From NCBI GenBank assembly GCA_030637945.1, contig DAOWFN010000212.1, positions 1 through 14,236 of the forward strand: DNA of 14,236 nucleotides, read 5' to 3'. The notes under the pieces are model-generated. The model ran no database searches. It saw only the letters and a program-made list of their open reading frames with translations, and was not told where the DNA came from. Shown here one piece after another: positions 1 to 7,832 of this stretch (its first letter is position 1; the number at the start of each line of letters is the position of its first letter). Both the position numbers and the translations under genes were made by a program. The stretch comes from Gammaproteobacteria bacterium (GTDB lineage Bacteria > Pseudomonadota > Gammaproteobacteria > SZUA-229).

Positions 1-1185
1 CGATGTGTTATTTGTAAATTCGGTGTAGGCGCGTCTTTGTTCAGCAACAGCAAATGGCATCGCTGCTTGTGATGGTTTGTAGCTGGCTGGACCCGCAGCA
101 GCTGAATGTAAACTGTTATTACCTGCTTCTGGCGTATTCGTAAAATTACCAAGCTCGTGTGACTTACTGTCACCAGCAGTAATCTCCGCGATGCTTCTAT
201 GTATCGCACGAAACAAAAAGTCATGCACGCTACGACTCTGACGGAAGCGAACTTCATGTTTTCCCGGATGAGCATTCACATCAACCGTCGCAGGGTCACA
301 TTCAAAAAATAACACATAAGCAGGGTGTCTACCGTGAAACAAAACATCGGCATAGGCCTGTCGAACGGCATGTGTGACCAGGCGATCTCTTACCACACGG
401 CCATTCACATAAAAATATTGCATGTCAGCCTGACTGCGTGAAAATGTCGGCTGCGCTATCCAGCCCCAGAGGCGGAAGCCCTCGTATTCAAAATCCATGT
501 GTACGGCTTGATCAATAAACGCTGGTCCGCAGATTTCCGCTACACGTTTTTCCTGCTCGAGCCGGTTGCTTGCAGAACGTAGCTGTTTAACCACACGCTG
601 GTTATGACGAAGTGATATATCAACATCGAAACGACTGAGTGAGATGCGTTTTACGACATCATCCAGATGCGAAAATTCTGTTTTTTCTGTGCGCAGGAAT
701 TTGCGCCTGGCCGGCACATTGAAAAACAGATCGCGTACTTCGATAGTCGTACCAGCCTTATTAGCAGCAGGCGCCAGATCACTGGCCTGGCTATTATTCA
801 TCGTCAGCTGCCAGGTCTCATCCCCACCCTGCCAGCACGAGGTCATCTGCAGATGACTCACTGAAGCGATGCTAGGCAATGCCTCGCCGCGAAACCCCAG
901 ACTGGTTACCTGTTCCAGATCATCAAGACTGCTGATTTTACTGGTAGCATGCGGCGATAATGACAACACCAGATCATCCTTATGGATACCATGCCCGTTG
1001 TCAGAGATACGGATGAGTTTTGTGCCGCCCTGCTCTATATCGATAGAAATTTTAGTCGCACCGGCGTCCAGACTGTTCTCTAACAGCTCCTTCACCACAG
1101 CGGCCGGGCGCTCTACTACTTCACCAGCAGCGATCTGATTGACCAGCTGAACCGGCATCGCTTGAATTCGACTCTGTGTCGCCAT
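1..1185 (-). CDS. mutL: DNA mismatch repair protein MutL, N-terminal part (C-terminus cut by window edge)
   Basis: MutL couples MutS mismatch recognition to downstream strand nicking and unwinding. The 395 visible codons have no stop before the left edge. The GHKL ATPase motifs are intact: [11 protein letters not shown] (17-27), then [13 protein letters not shown] with the expected catalytic Glu33 and Mg-binding Asn37, then DNGHGI, ATSKI and [18 protein letters not shown] and [14 protein letters not shown] follow; the latter carries the lysine that reaches the ATP site. The ATG at 1185 aligns with the family N-terminus, although I see no clear Shine-Dalgarno sequence. A later Met at codon 10 is a less likely start. 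The missing part is the linker and the C-terminal dimerisation domain, so I cannot say whether it has the endonuclease motif. thpR ends 39 bases upstream, so the two are probably cotranscribed. The identification is secure. Confidence 0.97.
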   Translation of the reverse strand, partial: MATQSRIQAMPVQLVNQIAAGEVVERPAAVVKELLENSLDAGATKISIDIEQGGTKLIRISDNGHGIHKDDLVLSLSPHATSKISSLDDLEQVTSLGFRGEALPSIASVSHLQMTSCWQGGDETWQLTMNNSQASDLAPAANKAGTTIEVRDLFFNVPARRKFLRTEKTEFSHLDDVVKRISLSRFDVDISLRHNQRVVKQLRSASNRLEQEKRVAEICGPAFIDQAVHMDFEYEGFRLWGWIAQPTFSRSQADMQYFYVNGRVVRDRLVTHAVRQAYADVLFHGRHPAYVLFFECDPATVDVNAHPGKHEVRFRQSRSVHDFLFRAIHRSIAEITAGDSKSHELGNFTNTPEAGNNSLHSAAAGPASYKPSQAAMPFAVAEQRRAYTEFTNNTS

Positions 1186-1224
1186 GATTTCAAATAATGA
1201 TTATTGTCAAAAGGCTAGTTTATC

Positions 1225-1758
1225 TCATGCCAGAGGATATTTTTCAATTACCTGATAATTCACTCCGTGTGAATCAGATATCGATTCTATCAGGGAAAAT
1301 TTATCCACGAACCAGGGAATAACAAAGTCTTCAGCGCTGTTTACAGAGGTTACGCATTTGCGCATCAATGTTATATGCGGTTTATATTCGCGGGATTCAT
1401 TCTGATAGTCACAATTTGCAAGAGACACACCCAGGTTTTTATGTAACTGCGCCAATTCAACCGGCAGGTTCTGACAACCCATCCAGAATATTTTCGCTTT
1501 ATCAAAACAACCAAAACAATCTAAATTAATCAAAAAAGGCTGGTTCTTAATAGCAAGCGCAGCGTGATGTAAACAGTCTTTTGTCTGATACCTAACCTGA
1601 CCAACAAAATGTAACGTTATATGCCAGTTTTCAGGCTGTATAACACGACAGTTATCTGGAATGGAAACTGCAGAAAAAGCTTCATTGATAGATTGCCTAA
1701 CTTGATCATCAGGCCAGAGAGCAAAAAATAAACGGCGCGTTTGTGTGTCAGTAGCCAT
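1225..1758 (-). CDS. thpR: RNA 2',3'-cyclic phosphodiesterase (2H / LigT family)
   Basis: This is a 2H phosphoesterase of the ThpR/LigT family, which opens 2',3'-cyclic phosphate ends of RNA and can ligate tRNA halves through a 2'-5' bond in vitro; the physiological role is unclear. Numbered from the ATG at 1758 (177 residues), the two catalytic motifs are HITL at 46-49 and HITL at 128-131. The N-terminus RRLFFALWP is the usual first strand. The frame stays open up to a GTG at 1770, which would add four residues. I prefer the ATG because the protein then starts like its relatives, but neither start has a good ribosome binding site. A 7-bp inverted repeat (1773-1779 with 1792-1798) sits just upstream and is not followed by a U-tract. 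The gene lies between the small secreted protein gene and mutL. Confidence 0.93.
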   Translation of the reverse strand: MATDTQTRRLFFALWPDDQVRQSINEAFSAVSIPDNCRVIQPENWHITLHFVGQVRYQTKDCLHHAALAIKNQPFLINLDCFGCFDKAKIFWMGCQNLPVELAQLHKNLGVSLANCDYQNESREYKPHITLMRKCVTSVNSAEDFVIPWFVDKFSLIESISDSHGVNYQVIEKYPLA

Positions 1759-1810
1759 GAACACCCACACAACCAGTTATATATTAAAGTTTAACTGGCT
1801 GGCTAGATTA

Positions 1811-2179
1811 TTATATTTCATCACAAACATGGCGATTGCTGTAATCTTTTGCCATTTTTTCAGGCTCCATATCCGGCATCATCTTTCTCATAGAAACTGA
1901 CATCTTCTCTGTGCACTTTAGCATGGTCTTTAATGTTGAAGAGCTCATCATTTCCCTACTGAAATCTACGGCTCTTTCCTGAGCTTCATCACGCTTGCCC
2001 TTTTTACATAACCCTTTCATTTCGCCTTCAAATTTTACTGTCTCTTTCTCTAGTGCTTTCAGCGCGTTCTGATCTATTGATGCCATACATACCGACATTT
2101 CCTGCATCTCCGCAATCATGTCCTGTGCAATCGCACTGACGGGTAAAAGCATAAGTAGTGTTACAAATAATTTTTTCAT
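1811..2179 (-). CDS. small secreted Met-rich protein with four cysteines, function unknown
   Basis: I do not recognise a named family. The 122-residue product has a clear Sec signal peptide: a KK start, a hydrophobic core, and a probable cut after AIA (residue 18). The mature part is about 104 residues, charged and probably mostly helical. It contains four cysteines (31, 58, 89, 119) spaced 27, 31 and 30 apart, which suggests two disulfides in the periplasm. Methionine is very frequent, 16 of 122 residues, with the cluster SMRKMMPDMEPEKM near the C-terminus. The start is well supported: AGGAG at 2187-2191 lies 7 bases before the ATG. A TATAAT box at 2214-2219 suggests its own promoter, and the upstream amiB unit ends in a terminator. 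thpR follows after about 50 bases. Metal binding or an oxidant-buffering role can be guessed from the Met content but is not shown. Confidence 0.85.
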   Translation of the reverse strand: MKKLFVTLLMLLPVSAIAQDMIAEMQEMSVCMASIDQNALKALEKETVKFEGEMKGLCKKGKRDEAQERAVDFSREMMSSSTLKTMLKCTEKMSVSMRKMMPDMEPEKMAKDYSNRHVCDEI

Positions 2180-2186
2180 TTTAAGA

Positions 2187-2219
2187 CTCCTAAAAGTTAT
2201 CTATCCCCCGAAAATTATA
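2187..2219 (-). promoter_or_regulatory. candidate promoter -10 box and ribosome binding site of the small secreted protein gene
   Basis: On the minus strand a perfect TATAAT lies at 2214-2219 and AGGAG at 2187-2191, 7 bases before the ATG at 2179. The -35 region at the expected distance is poor. The preceding transcription unit ends in a terminator at 2380-2406, so a promoter is needed somewhere in this gap. The ribosome binding site is firm; the promoter is a candidate. The rest of the gap between the two genes is AT-rich and holds nothing else I can name. Confidence 0.5.
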
Positions 2220-2379
2220 ACCCCAAGCTATTCACTTAACACGACTATTAAATTGGCACCTGGTACTGACCGGCACACGTACAGATAAATATAAACATCC
2301 ATAAAATCAATTACTCACCATACCGATTTTTTTATTAATTTCAATCATGCTGTAGTCACACTATCGCTATATTAAAACC

Positions 2380-2406
2380 AAAAAAAATGACCCTATAAGG
2401 GTCATT
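2380..2406 (-). terminator. intrinsic terminator after amiB
   Basis: AATGACCCT (2386-2394) and AGGGTCATT (2398-2406) form a perfect 9-bp stem with a 3-base ATA loop. On the minus strand it is followed by a run of eight T (complement of A2380-A2387, overlapping the stem base). It lies about 40 bases after the amiB stop. It marks the end of the nnr-tsaE-amiB unit and separates it from the genes leading to mutL. Confidence 0.88.
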
Positions 2407-2448
2407 AGCAGTTTTCCGTGAGTAATTATTGTTATTATTTTTATATCG

Positions 2449-3789
2449 TTAACTCACTGGAATTTTAATTACCTGTCCTGCTATCAGGGTATCGGCATAC
2501 AACGCATTGCGTGCACGCAAATCTTCTTCATTTACATTATTATCTTTAGCGATAAATCTTAATTCATCATTCTCATTGACCACGTGCTCACCATCGGACG
2601 CCGCCAGCCATGTTCCTGGTGGGGCTTTCCTGGCAAAGTACTTGCCTACACCACGGGTGATGGCTTTTGCTACTTTCTTCTGATGTGCGGCACTGCGTAA
2701 ATTTCTTTCTTCTCTCGGGTTCGAGATAAAGGCTGTCTCGATCAAAATAGAGGGGATATTAGGCGCCTTCAATACGGCAAAGCCTGCCTGCTGCACCTTT
2801 TTCTTATGTACTCGATTCACCGTTTTAATCTGGCTTAAAATTTCATTACCTATATCCAGGCTGGACTCTATGGTTCCAGTTAATGATAGATCAAATAAAA
2901 CTTCTTTGACCATTTTGTCTTCAACGGTCAGGTCGATATCACCGAATAATAGATCCGCAGCATTTTCTTTATCTGCTAACAGGCGTGCTGTTTCCGAACT
3001 CGCCCCATCGACGGATAACGCGTATATTGACGAGCCGCGTGCGCGTGGATCCGGAAAGGAATCGGCATGTAGCGAAATCATCATATCTGCATGAGAAGTT
3101 CTCGCTTTACGGATACGATCACGCAGCCGTAAGAAACGATCATTTTTACGAACCAGCACCGCTTTCATGCCACGCTGTTTGTTAATCGATTTTTCCAGAC
3201 GTTTTGCAATCTGCAGGGTGATCGTTTTCTCGCGTGTACCTGCACGACCCGTAGCACCCGGATCTTTGCCTCCATGACCCGCATCGATAGCGATGATCAC
3301 ATCACGTTTTTTCGTTTTCTTGGTAGCGGATCTGCTGGATTTTTTTGCTGCTGAGGCTTTTTTGCTATCGTGCAGGTCAAGCACCAGACGATGCCCTGCT
3401 TTACCCGATGGCGCCAGTAAAAAACTGCGTGGCTTGACCGTTTTACTTAAATCGAAGACGACCCGTATATCATCACCATGGCGTACACCACTGCGGATAC
3501 CGCGAATTAAAGAATTTGCCTGTACCCGATCGACGATGCCATGTGACATCTTTGTGTTTTTGATATCTAATACGACACGTTCAGGGTTCTGCATCGAAAA
3601 GATTGAATGATCGGCAATACCGTCCAGATCAAACACCAGTCGAACATAACCCTTGTTTTTTGAAAGACGGATATCCTGTACCCGTGTGCTGGAAGATTTA
3701 GATGCAACAGATATACCGGGCGCAGCAGAAGCGGCCAGACCGCTCAGTCCAGCTAAACTTTTCAGAAATTTTCGACGATTGTTTTCCAT
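2449..3789 (-). CDS. amiB: N-acetylmuramoyl-L-alanine amidase AmiB, with Tat-type signal, AMIN and LysM domains
   Basis: This periplasmic zinc amidase cleaves the lactyl-amide bond between MurNAc and the stem peptide and splits septal peptidoglycan during cell separation. Residues 1-29 form a signal with a twin-arginine motif, NNRRKFLKS. An AMIN domain (about 35-140) targets the septum, and a lysine/serine-rich linker follows (143-162). The Amidase_3 domain has zinc ligands His172 (DAGHGG), Glu187 and His241 (SLHAD), and catalytic Glu351 (IETAFISN). The stretch LLADKENAADLL (270-281) onward to about 320 matches the autoinhibitory helical insert that EnvC-type activators relieve in AmiA/B/C. 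A LysM domain closes the protein (about 400-446, HVV to IPVS). The name AmiB rests on the tsaE-amiB-mutL order and on the LysM tail. A gap of 137 bases after tsaE may hold a second promoter; I see only weak boxes. No strong Shine-Dalgarno sequence precedes the ATG. Confidence 0.95.
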   Translation of the reverse strand: MENNRRKFLKSLAGLSGLAASAAPGISVASKSSSTRVQDIRLSKNKGYVRLVFDLDGIADHSIFSMQNPERVVLDIKNTKMSHGIVDRVQANSLIRGIRSGVRHGDDIRVVFDLSKTVKPRSFLLAPSGKAGHRLVLDLHDSKKASAAKKSSRSATKKTKKRDVIIAIDAGHGGKDPGATGRAGTREKTITLQIAKRLEKSINKQRGMKAVLVRKNDRFLRLRDRIRKARTSHADMMISLHADSFPDPRARGSSIYALSVDGASSETARLLADKENAADLLFGDIDLTVEDKMVKEVLFDLSLTGTIESSLDIGNEILSQIKTVNRVHKKKVQQAGFAVLKAPNIPSILIETAFISNPREERNLRSAAHQKKVAKAITRGVGKYFARKAPPGTWLAASDGEHVVNENDELRFIAKDNNVNEEDLRARNALYADTLIAGQVIKIPVS

Positions 3790-3926
3790 AGTTTTGGGAA
3801 TACTTTCATCAGACCCTTTGTGTATTATTTATTATTCGCATTTTGGTAAAGGCTATTGTGGCAAAATAAAATAATAATGCAAGTATTTTTTCATATTTTT
3901 TATATAGATACGTCACCTTCCTATAG

Positions 3927-4409
3927 TTAAAAATCAGAAAAGACCTGTAACATCAACTTTTTACCTTTGTCTGTCATGGCAGATACCACTAAATTTCTAC
4001 CCGTATTCTGATGGCTAAATTCACAAATCCAGTCCGCCAGGGGCAAAAAACCTTCTGCTTTTTCTGGCCACTCCACTAAACAGACATCATTTTCATTGAA
4101 ATAATCTCTGGCACCGATAAATTCCAGCTCTTCAGGATTAGCCAGACGATACAGGTCAAAGTGGTAACAGATGCGGTCACCACTGATCGGATAAGGTTCC
4201 ACCAGGGTATAGGTCGGGCTTTTAACGACTCCATCGAAACCACTTGCCTGCACGAAACCTCTGGCAAAAGTTGTTTTACCCACACCGAGATTGCCTTTTA
4301 ACAACATAACAAATGAAGATTGCAGATGTTTCGCAACTTTCTGAGCAAGGGCGATTTGTTGCGACTCATTAGCTAAAAAGCATTGATGTTTCTCGACAGG
4401 CGTATTCAT
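3927..4409 (-). CDS. tsaE: tRNA threonylcarbamoyladenosine biosynthesis ATPase TsaE
   Basis: TsaE is the small P-loop ATPase that works with TsaB and TsaD to place the t6A modification at position 37 of ANN-decoding tRNAs. The 160-residue protein shows the Walker A motif GNLGVGKTT (39-47), the family signature KSPTYTLVEPY, HFDLYRL, and LVEWPE. Its length is normal for the family. The start codon at 4409 overlaps the nnr stop in an ATGA arrangement (4406-4409), so translation is probably coupled. The neighbour order nnr-tsaE-amiB is the classical one (E. coli yjeF-yjeE-amiB). The other t6A genes are not in the window. Confidence 0.97.
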   Translation of the reverse strand: MNTPVEKHQCFLANESQQIALAQKVAKHLQSSFVMLLKGNLGVGKTTFARGFVQASGFDGVVKSPTYTLVEPYPISGDRICYHFDLYRLANPEELEFIGARDYFNENDVCLVEWPEKAEGFLPLADWICEFSHQNTGRNLVVSAMTDKGKKLMLQVFSDF

Positions 4410-5953
4410 CGCAGGACACCAGGCAAAGCCTCGACAACATCAGAAGCTAATAAACCCCGTGTTTTTCCTTTACTTACAGAGTCTGCCGCTGAGGCATGAA
4501 TACAGACAGCCAATTCTGCAATTTCACTGATCGTCACATCAGCAATATCACTATTTTGAGCCATTAACGCGATCACCACACCGCTTAATACATCACCCAT
4601 ACCCGGAGCCGCCATTGCTGAATTTCCCAGCTGGCAAATTTTTATTATTTCACCATCAAATATTATCGTACCCGAGCCTTTCAAAATAACGACGCAAGAT
4701 TCAACCATACCAAACAACGCATATAACGCTTTAACCGCTTTAAAACGATCAGCCTGAACATCTGCCGTACTGAATTTTTTTCTCGTTGATAACAGGCGCG
4801 CAGCTTCGCCCGGATGTGGCGTAATCACTAGAGGTGTCGTTGTCGACAGCTCTAAATCCTTAACGCCGTGTCTTGCCATTAAATTTAAAGCATCGGCATC
4901 GATTAACATCGGCTTATTCATCCGGACACAATTTTTCAATAGTTTCAACGACCACTCATCCTGCCCCAGGCCCATGCCGATGGCCACATGCGTGAGGCCA
5001 TTAACGAAGGTTTCATCAAAAAGTGTATCCATCGTATCTACATCACATACTTTGACCATTGCTTCGGGTACTGCAGAACTGATTGCTTCCAGATGTTGCG
5101 AAATGGTAACAATGCTGACCAGTCCTGCACCCGTCCGCAAAGCAGCTCTTGCCGCTAATATCACTGCACCGGGCATACCTGTAGAACCACCGGCAATCAG
5201 CACATGCCCAAAACACCCCTTATGCGAAGATGCTTTTCGCTCTGGCAAAAAATCGTAATTAACACTGCTTATCAAGCGTGCATCACACTCAACATGCGAA
5301 TACACTTCATCAGGCAGAGCAAGATCATCAAAAATAATATCCCCACAGACATCTTTAGCCTGTGCGGTAAACATGCCTTGCTTCAAGCCAATAAAACTTA
5401 CGGTGATCTCTGCTTTTATCGCGACACTTGATATGACACCTGTATCAGCAATTAATCCTGATGGAATATCGACTGAGATAACCGGTAAAGCCGCGTCATT
5501 AACGGCGTTAATACATTCTGCCCACTTCCCTGTCACCTCACGGGTTAGCCCGGTACCAAGAAGTGCGTCAACGATGAGATCGACATCATCTAACAAAGAA
5601 AAATCGACACTGGTATTCAGGTCGGAAGTATCAGCAACACTCGACCAGTCGTCGTATGCAAGCAAGGCTTCATTCTTTAAGGAGGCAGGATCAATCATAC
5701 TGATAACACGAACATCGAAGCCAGACTGTTTCGCCAGTCGCGCAACGACATAACCATCACCGGCATTGTTGCCAGCACCACATAGGATCAGTATTTTTTT
5801 ATGTTGTGAATATTTTGAAGAAACGATTTTAAATACAGCTTCCCCTGCACGTTTCATTAATTCATACGCAGGAATACCGTATTGATCGATCGCAACTCGT
5901 TCGAGTTGAACAACAGAATCTACGCTATAGAGTTTGTCTGGCAGGTTTCGCAT
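4406..5953 (-). CDS. nnr: bifunctional NAD(P)H-hydrate epimerase / ADP-dependent NAD(P)H-hydrate dehydratase
   Basis: Nnr repairs damaged nicotinamide cofactors. The N-terminal YjeF_N domain (about 1-220) interconverts R- and S-NAD(P)HX, and the C-terminal ribokinase-like domain (about 235-510) dehydrates S-NAD(P)HX using ADP. Visible motifs are GAGNNAGDGY (59-68), DALLGTGLTREVTG and SVDIPSGL in the first domain. The second has IAGGSTGMPGA, VITPHPGEAARLL, VILKGSGT and AAPGMGDVLSG, with the expected catalytic Asp454. The length of 515 residues is normal. The ATG at 5953 has no recognisable Shine-Dalgarno sequence and is preceded by an AT-rich stretch and a very long hairpin (5988-6065). The gene overlaps tsaE by four bases. 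Confidence 0.96.
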   Translation of the reverse strand: MRNLPDKLYSVDSVVQLERVAIDQYGIPAYELMKRAGEAVFKIVSSKYSQHKKILILCGAGNNAGDGYVVARLAKQSGFDVRVISMIDPASLKNEALLAYDDWSSVADTSDLNTSVDFSLLDDVDLIVDALLGTGLTREVTGKWAECINAVNDAALPVISVDIPSGLIADTGVISSVAIKAEITVSFIGLKQGMFTAQAKDVCGDIIFDDLALPDEVYSHVECDARLISSVNYDFLPERKASSHKGCFGHVLIAGGSTGMPGAVILAARAALRTGAGLVSIVTISQHLEAISSAVPEAMVKVCDVDTMDTLFDETFVNGLTHVAIGMGLGQDEWSLKLLKNCVRMNKPMLIDADALNLMARHGVKDLELSTTTPLVITPHPGEAARLLSTRKKFSTADVQADRFKAVKALYALFGMVESCVVILKGSGTIIFDGEIIKICQLGNSAMAAPGMGDVLSGVVIALMAQNSDIADVTISEIAELAVCIHASAADSVSKGKTRGLLASDVVEALPGVLR

Positions 5954-5987
5954 AGGAATAAGATAGAAACTTTAAAAACATATCTTA

Positions 5988-6065
5988 TCCGCAAATGAAC
6001 GCAAATGAACGCAAATACAAGCAATCGTTAGCTTTTATTTGCGTTCATTTGCGTTCATCTGCGGA
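5988..6065. repeat. long inverted repeat built from a 10-bp tandem unit, after serS
   Basis: Two 30-base arms (5988-6017 and 6036-6065) are complementary at 29 of 30 positions; the only mismatch is A5994 against C6059. An extra 4-bp inner stem (6019-6022 with 6031-6034) leaves an 8-base loop. Each arm is itself made of the repeated unit GCAAATGAAC, two full copies and part of a third. The right arm starts 3 bases after the serS stop codon, so the serS message ends in this hairpin. The stem is not directly followed by a U-run; five U come 9 bases later. It could stabilise the upstream transcript or partly terminate. GCAAATGAAC-type intergenic repeats recur in many unrelated bacterial genomes, as far as I recall. 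Confidence 0.9.
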
Positions 6066-6068
6066 CAA

Positions 6069-7361
<1,293 letters not shown>

Positions 7362-7409
7362 TTATTTTTCCAGGTTTATTTGTTCCGGCTGTAAATACAC
7401 GGGCCGTAA

Positions 7410-7790
7410 TCATACAAGCTGTTTTGCAAAGTAAGCACCCGCCCAAACAGAGCCGATACATAAGGTAATACTAAGAAATATGTTACTCATGGCTTTTATT
7501 ATATCGCCTTGCTCAAACAGCACTAAAGTTTCAAGTGAGAATGTTGAGAATGTAGTAAAAGAACCTAAAACACCGATCAATATCGCCAGATGCCATTCAG
7601 CACTTAAGTTAAATTTCTCAACCAGAAAAATAGAGAGCAATCCGATTAAAAATGAGCCGACAACATTAACGACTAACGTACCATACGGAAATGAACGACC
7701 GACAAGCTCATAGATCGTTATCTGCGTTAAAAAACGCATGACGGCACCAACTGATCCACCTATCGCGATAAAAGCTAATGTTTTAAACAT
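7410..7790 (-). CDS. crcB: fluoride ion exporter FluC (CrcB)
   Basis: FluC/CrcB is a small inner-membrane protein that acts as a dual-topology dimeric F- channel and keeps cytoplasmic fluoride low. The 126 residues form four hydrophobic segments. Family signatures are present: GGSVGAVMR (11-19), PYGTLVVNVVGSF with Asn42 that lines the pore, and GSFTTFSTFS (76-85), which holds the phenylalanine and threonine positions of the ion path. It lies 42 bases after acnB and 63 bases before serS. No fluoride riboswitch precedes it, so it seems to be expressed from acnB read-through or from a weak local promoter; a lone TATAAT is present at 7820-7825 but without a good -35. Confidence 0.95.
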   Translation of the reverse strand: MFKTLAFIAIGGSVGAVMRFLTQITIYELVGRSFPYGTLVVNVVGSFLIGLLSIFLVEKFNLSAEWHLAILIGVLGSFTTFSTFSLETLVLFEQGDIIKAMSNIFLSITLCIGSVWAGAYFAKQLV

Positions 7791-7832
7791 GCTGCTTACT
7801 CAGCTCGATACTCAGAAAAATTATAGCTCTGA

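Noticed and set aside
644..1138. Open frames on the plus strand opposite mutL, and similar plus-strand frames across amiB, nnr, serS and acnB
   Set aside because: They lie antisense to well-conserved genes, lack family resemblance and ribosome binding sites, and reflect codon bias of the real genes.
1773..1798. CCAGTTA/TAACTGG inverted repeat as a terminator before thpR
   Set aside because: The stem is only 7 bp with a 12-base AT-rich loop and is not followed by a U-tract.
2252..2270. GGCACCTGGTACTG motif resembling dispersed GGTGCCAGGTACC repeats
   Set aside because: It is a single short partial match without an inverted partner nearby.
3790..3926. Promoter for amiB in the 137-base AT-rich gap
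   Set aside because: Only weak boxes (TTTACC with TAATAC, 17 apart) are visible, and such matches are expected by chance in AT-rich DNA.
5989..6064. Possible CRISPR-like array because of the repeated GCAAATGAAC unit
   Set aside because: The units are 10 bp, directly adjacent without spacers, and mirrored as an inverted repeat; this is a hairpin repeat.
7820..7825. TATAAT upstream of crcB as a promoter
   Set aside because: No acceptable -35 at 16-18 bases; a lone hexamer in an AT-rich spot is not enough to call it.
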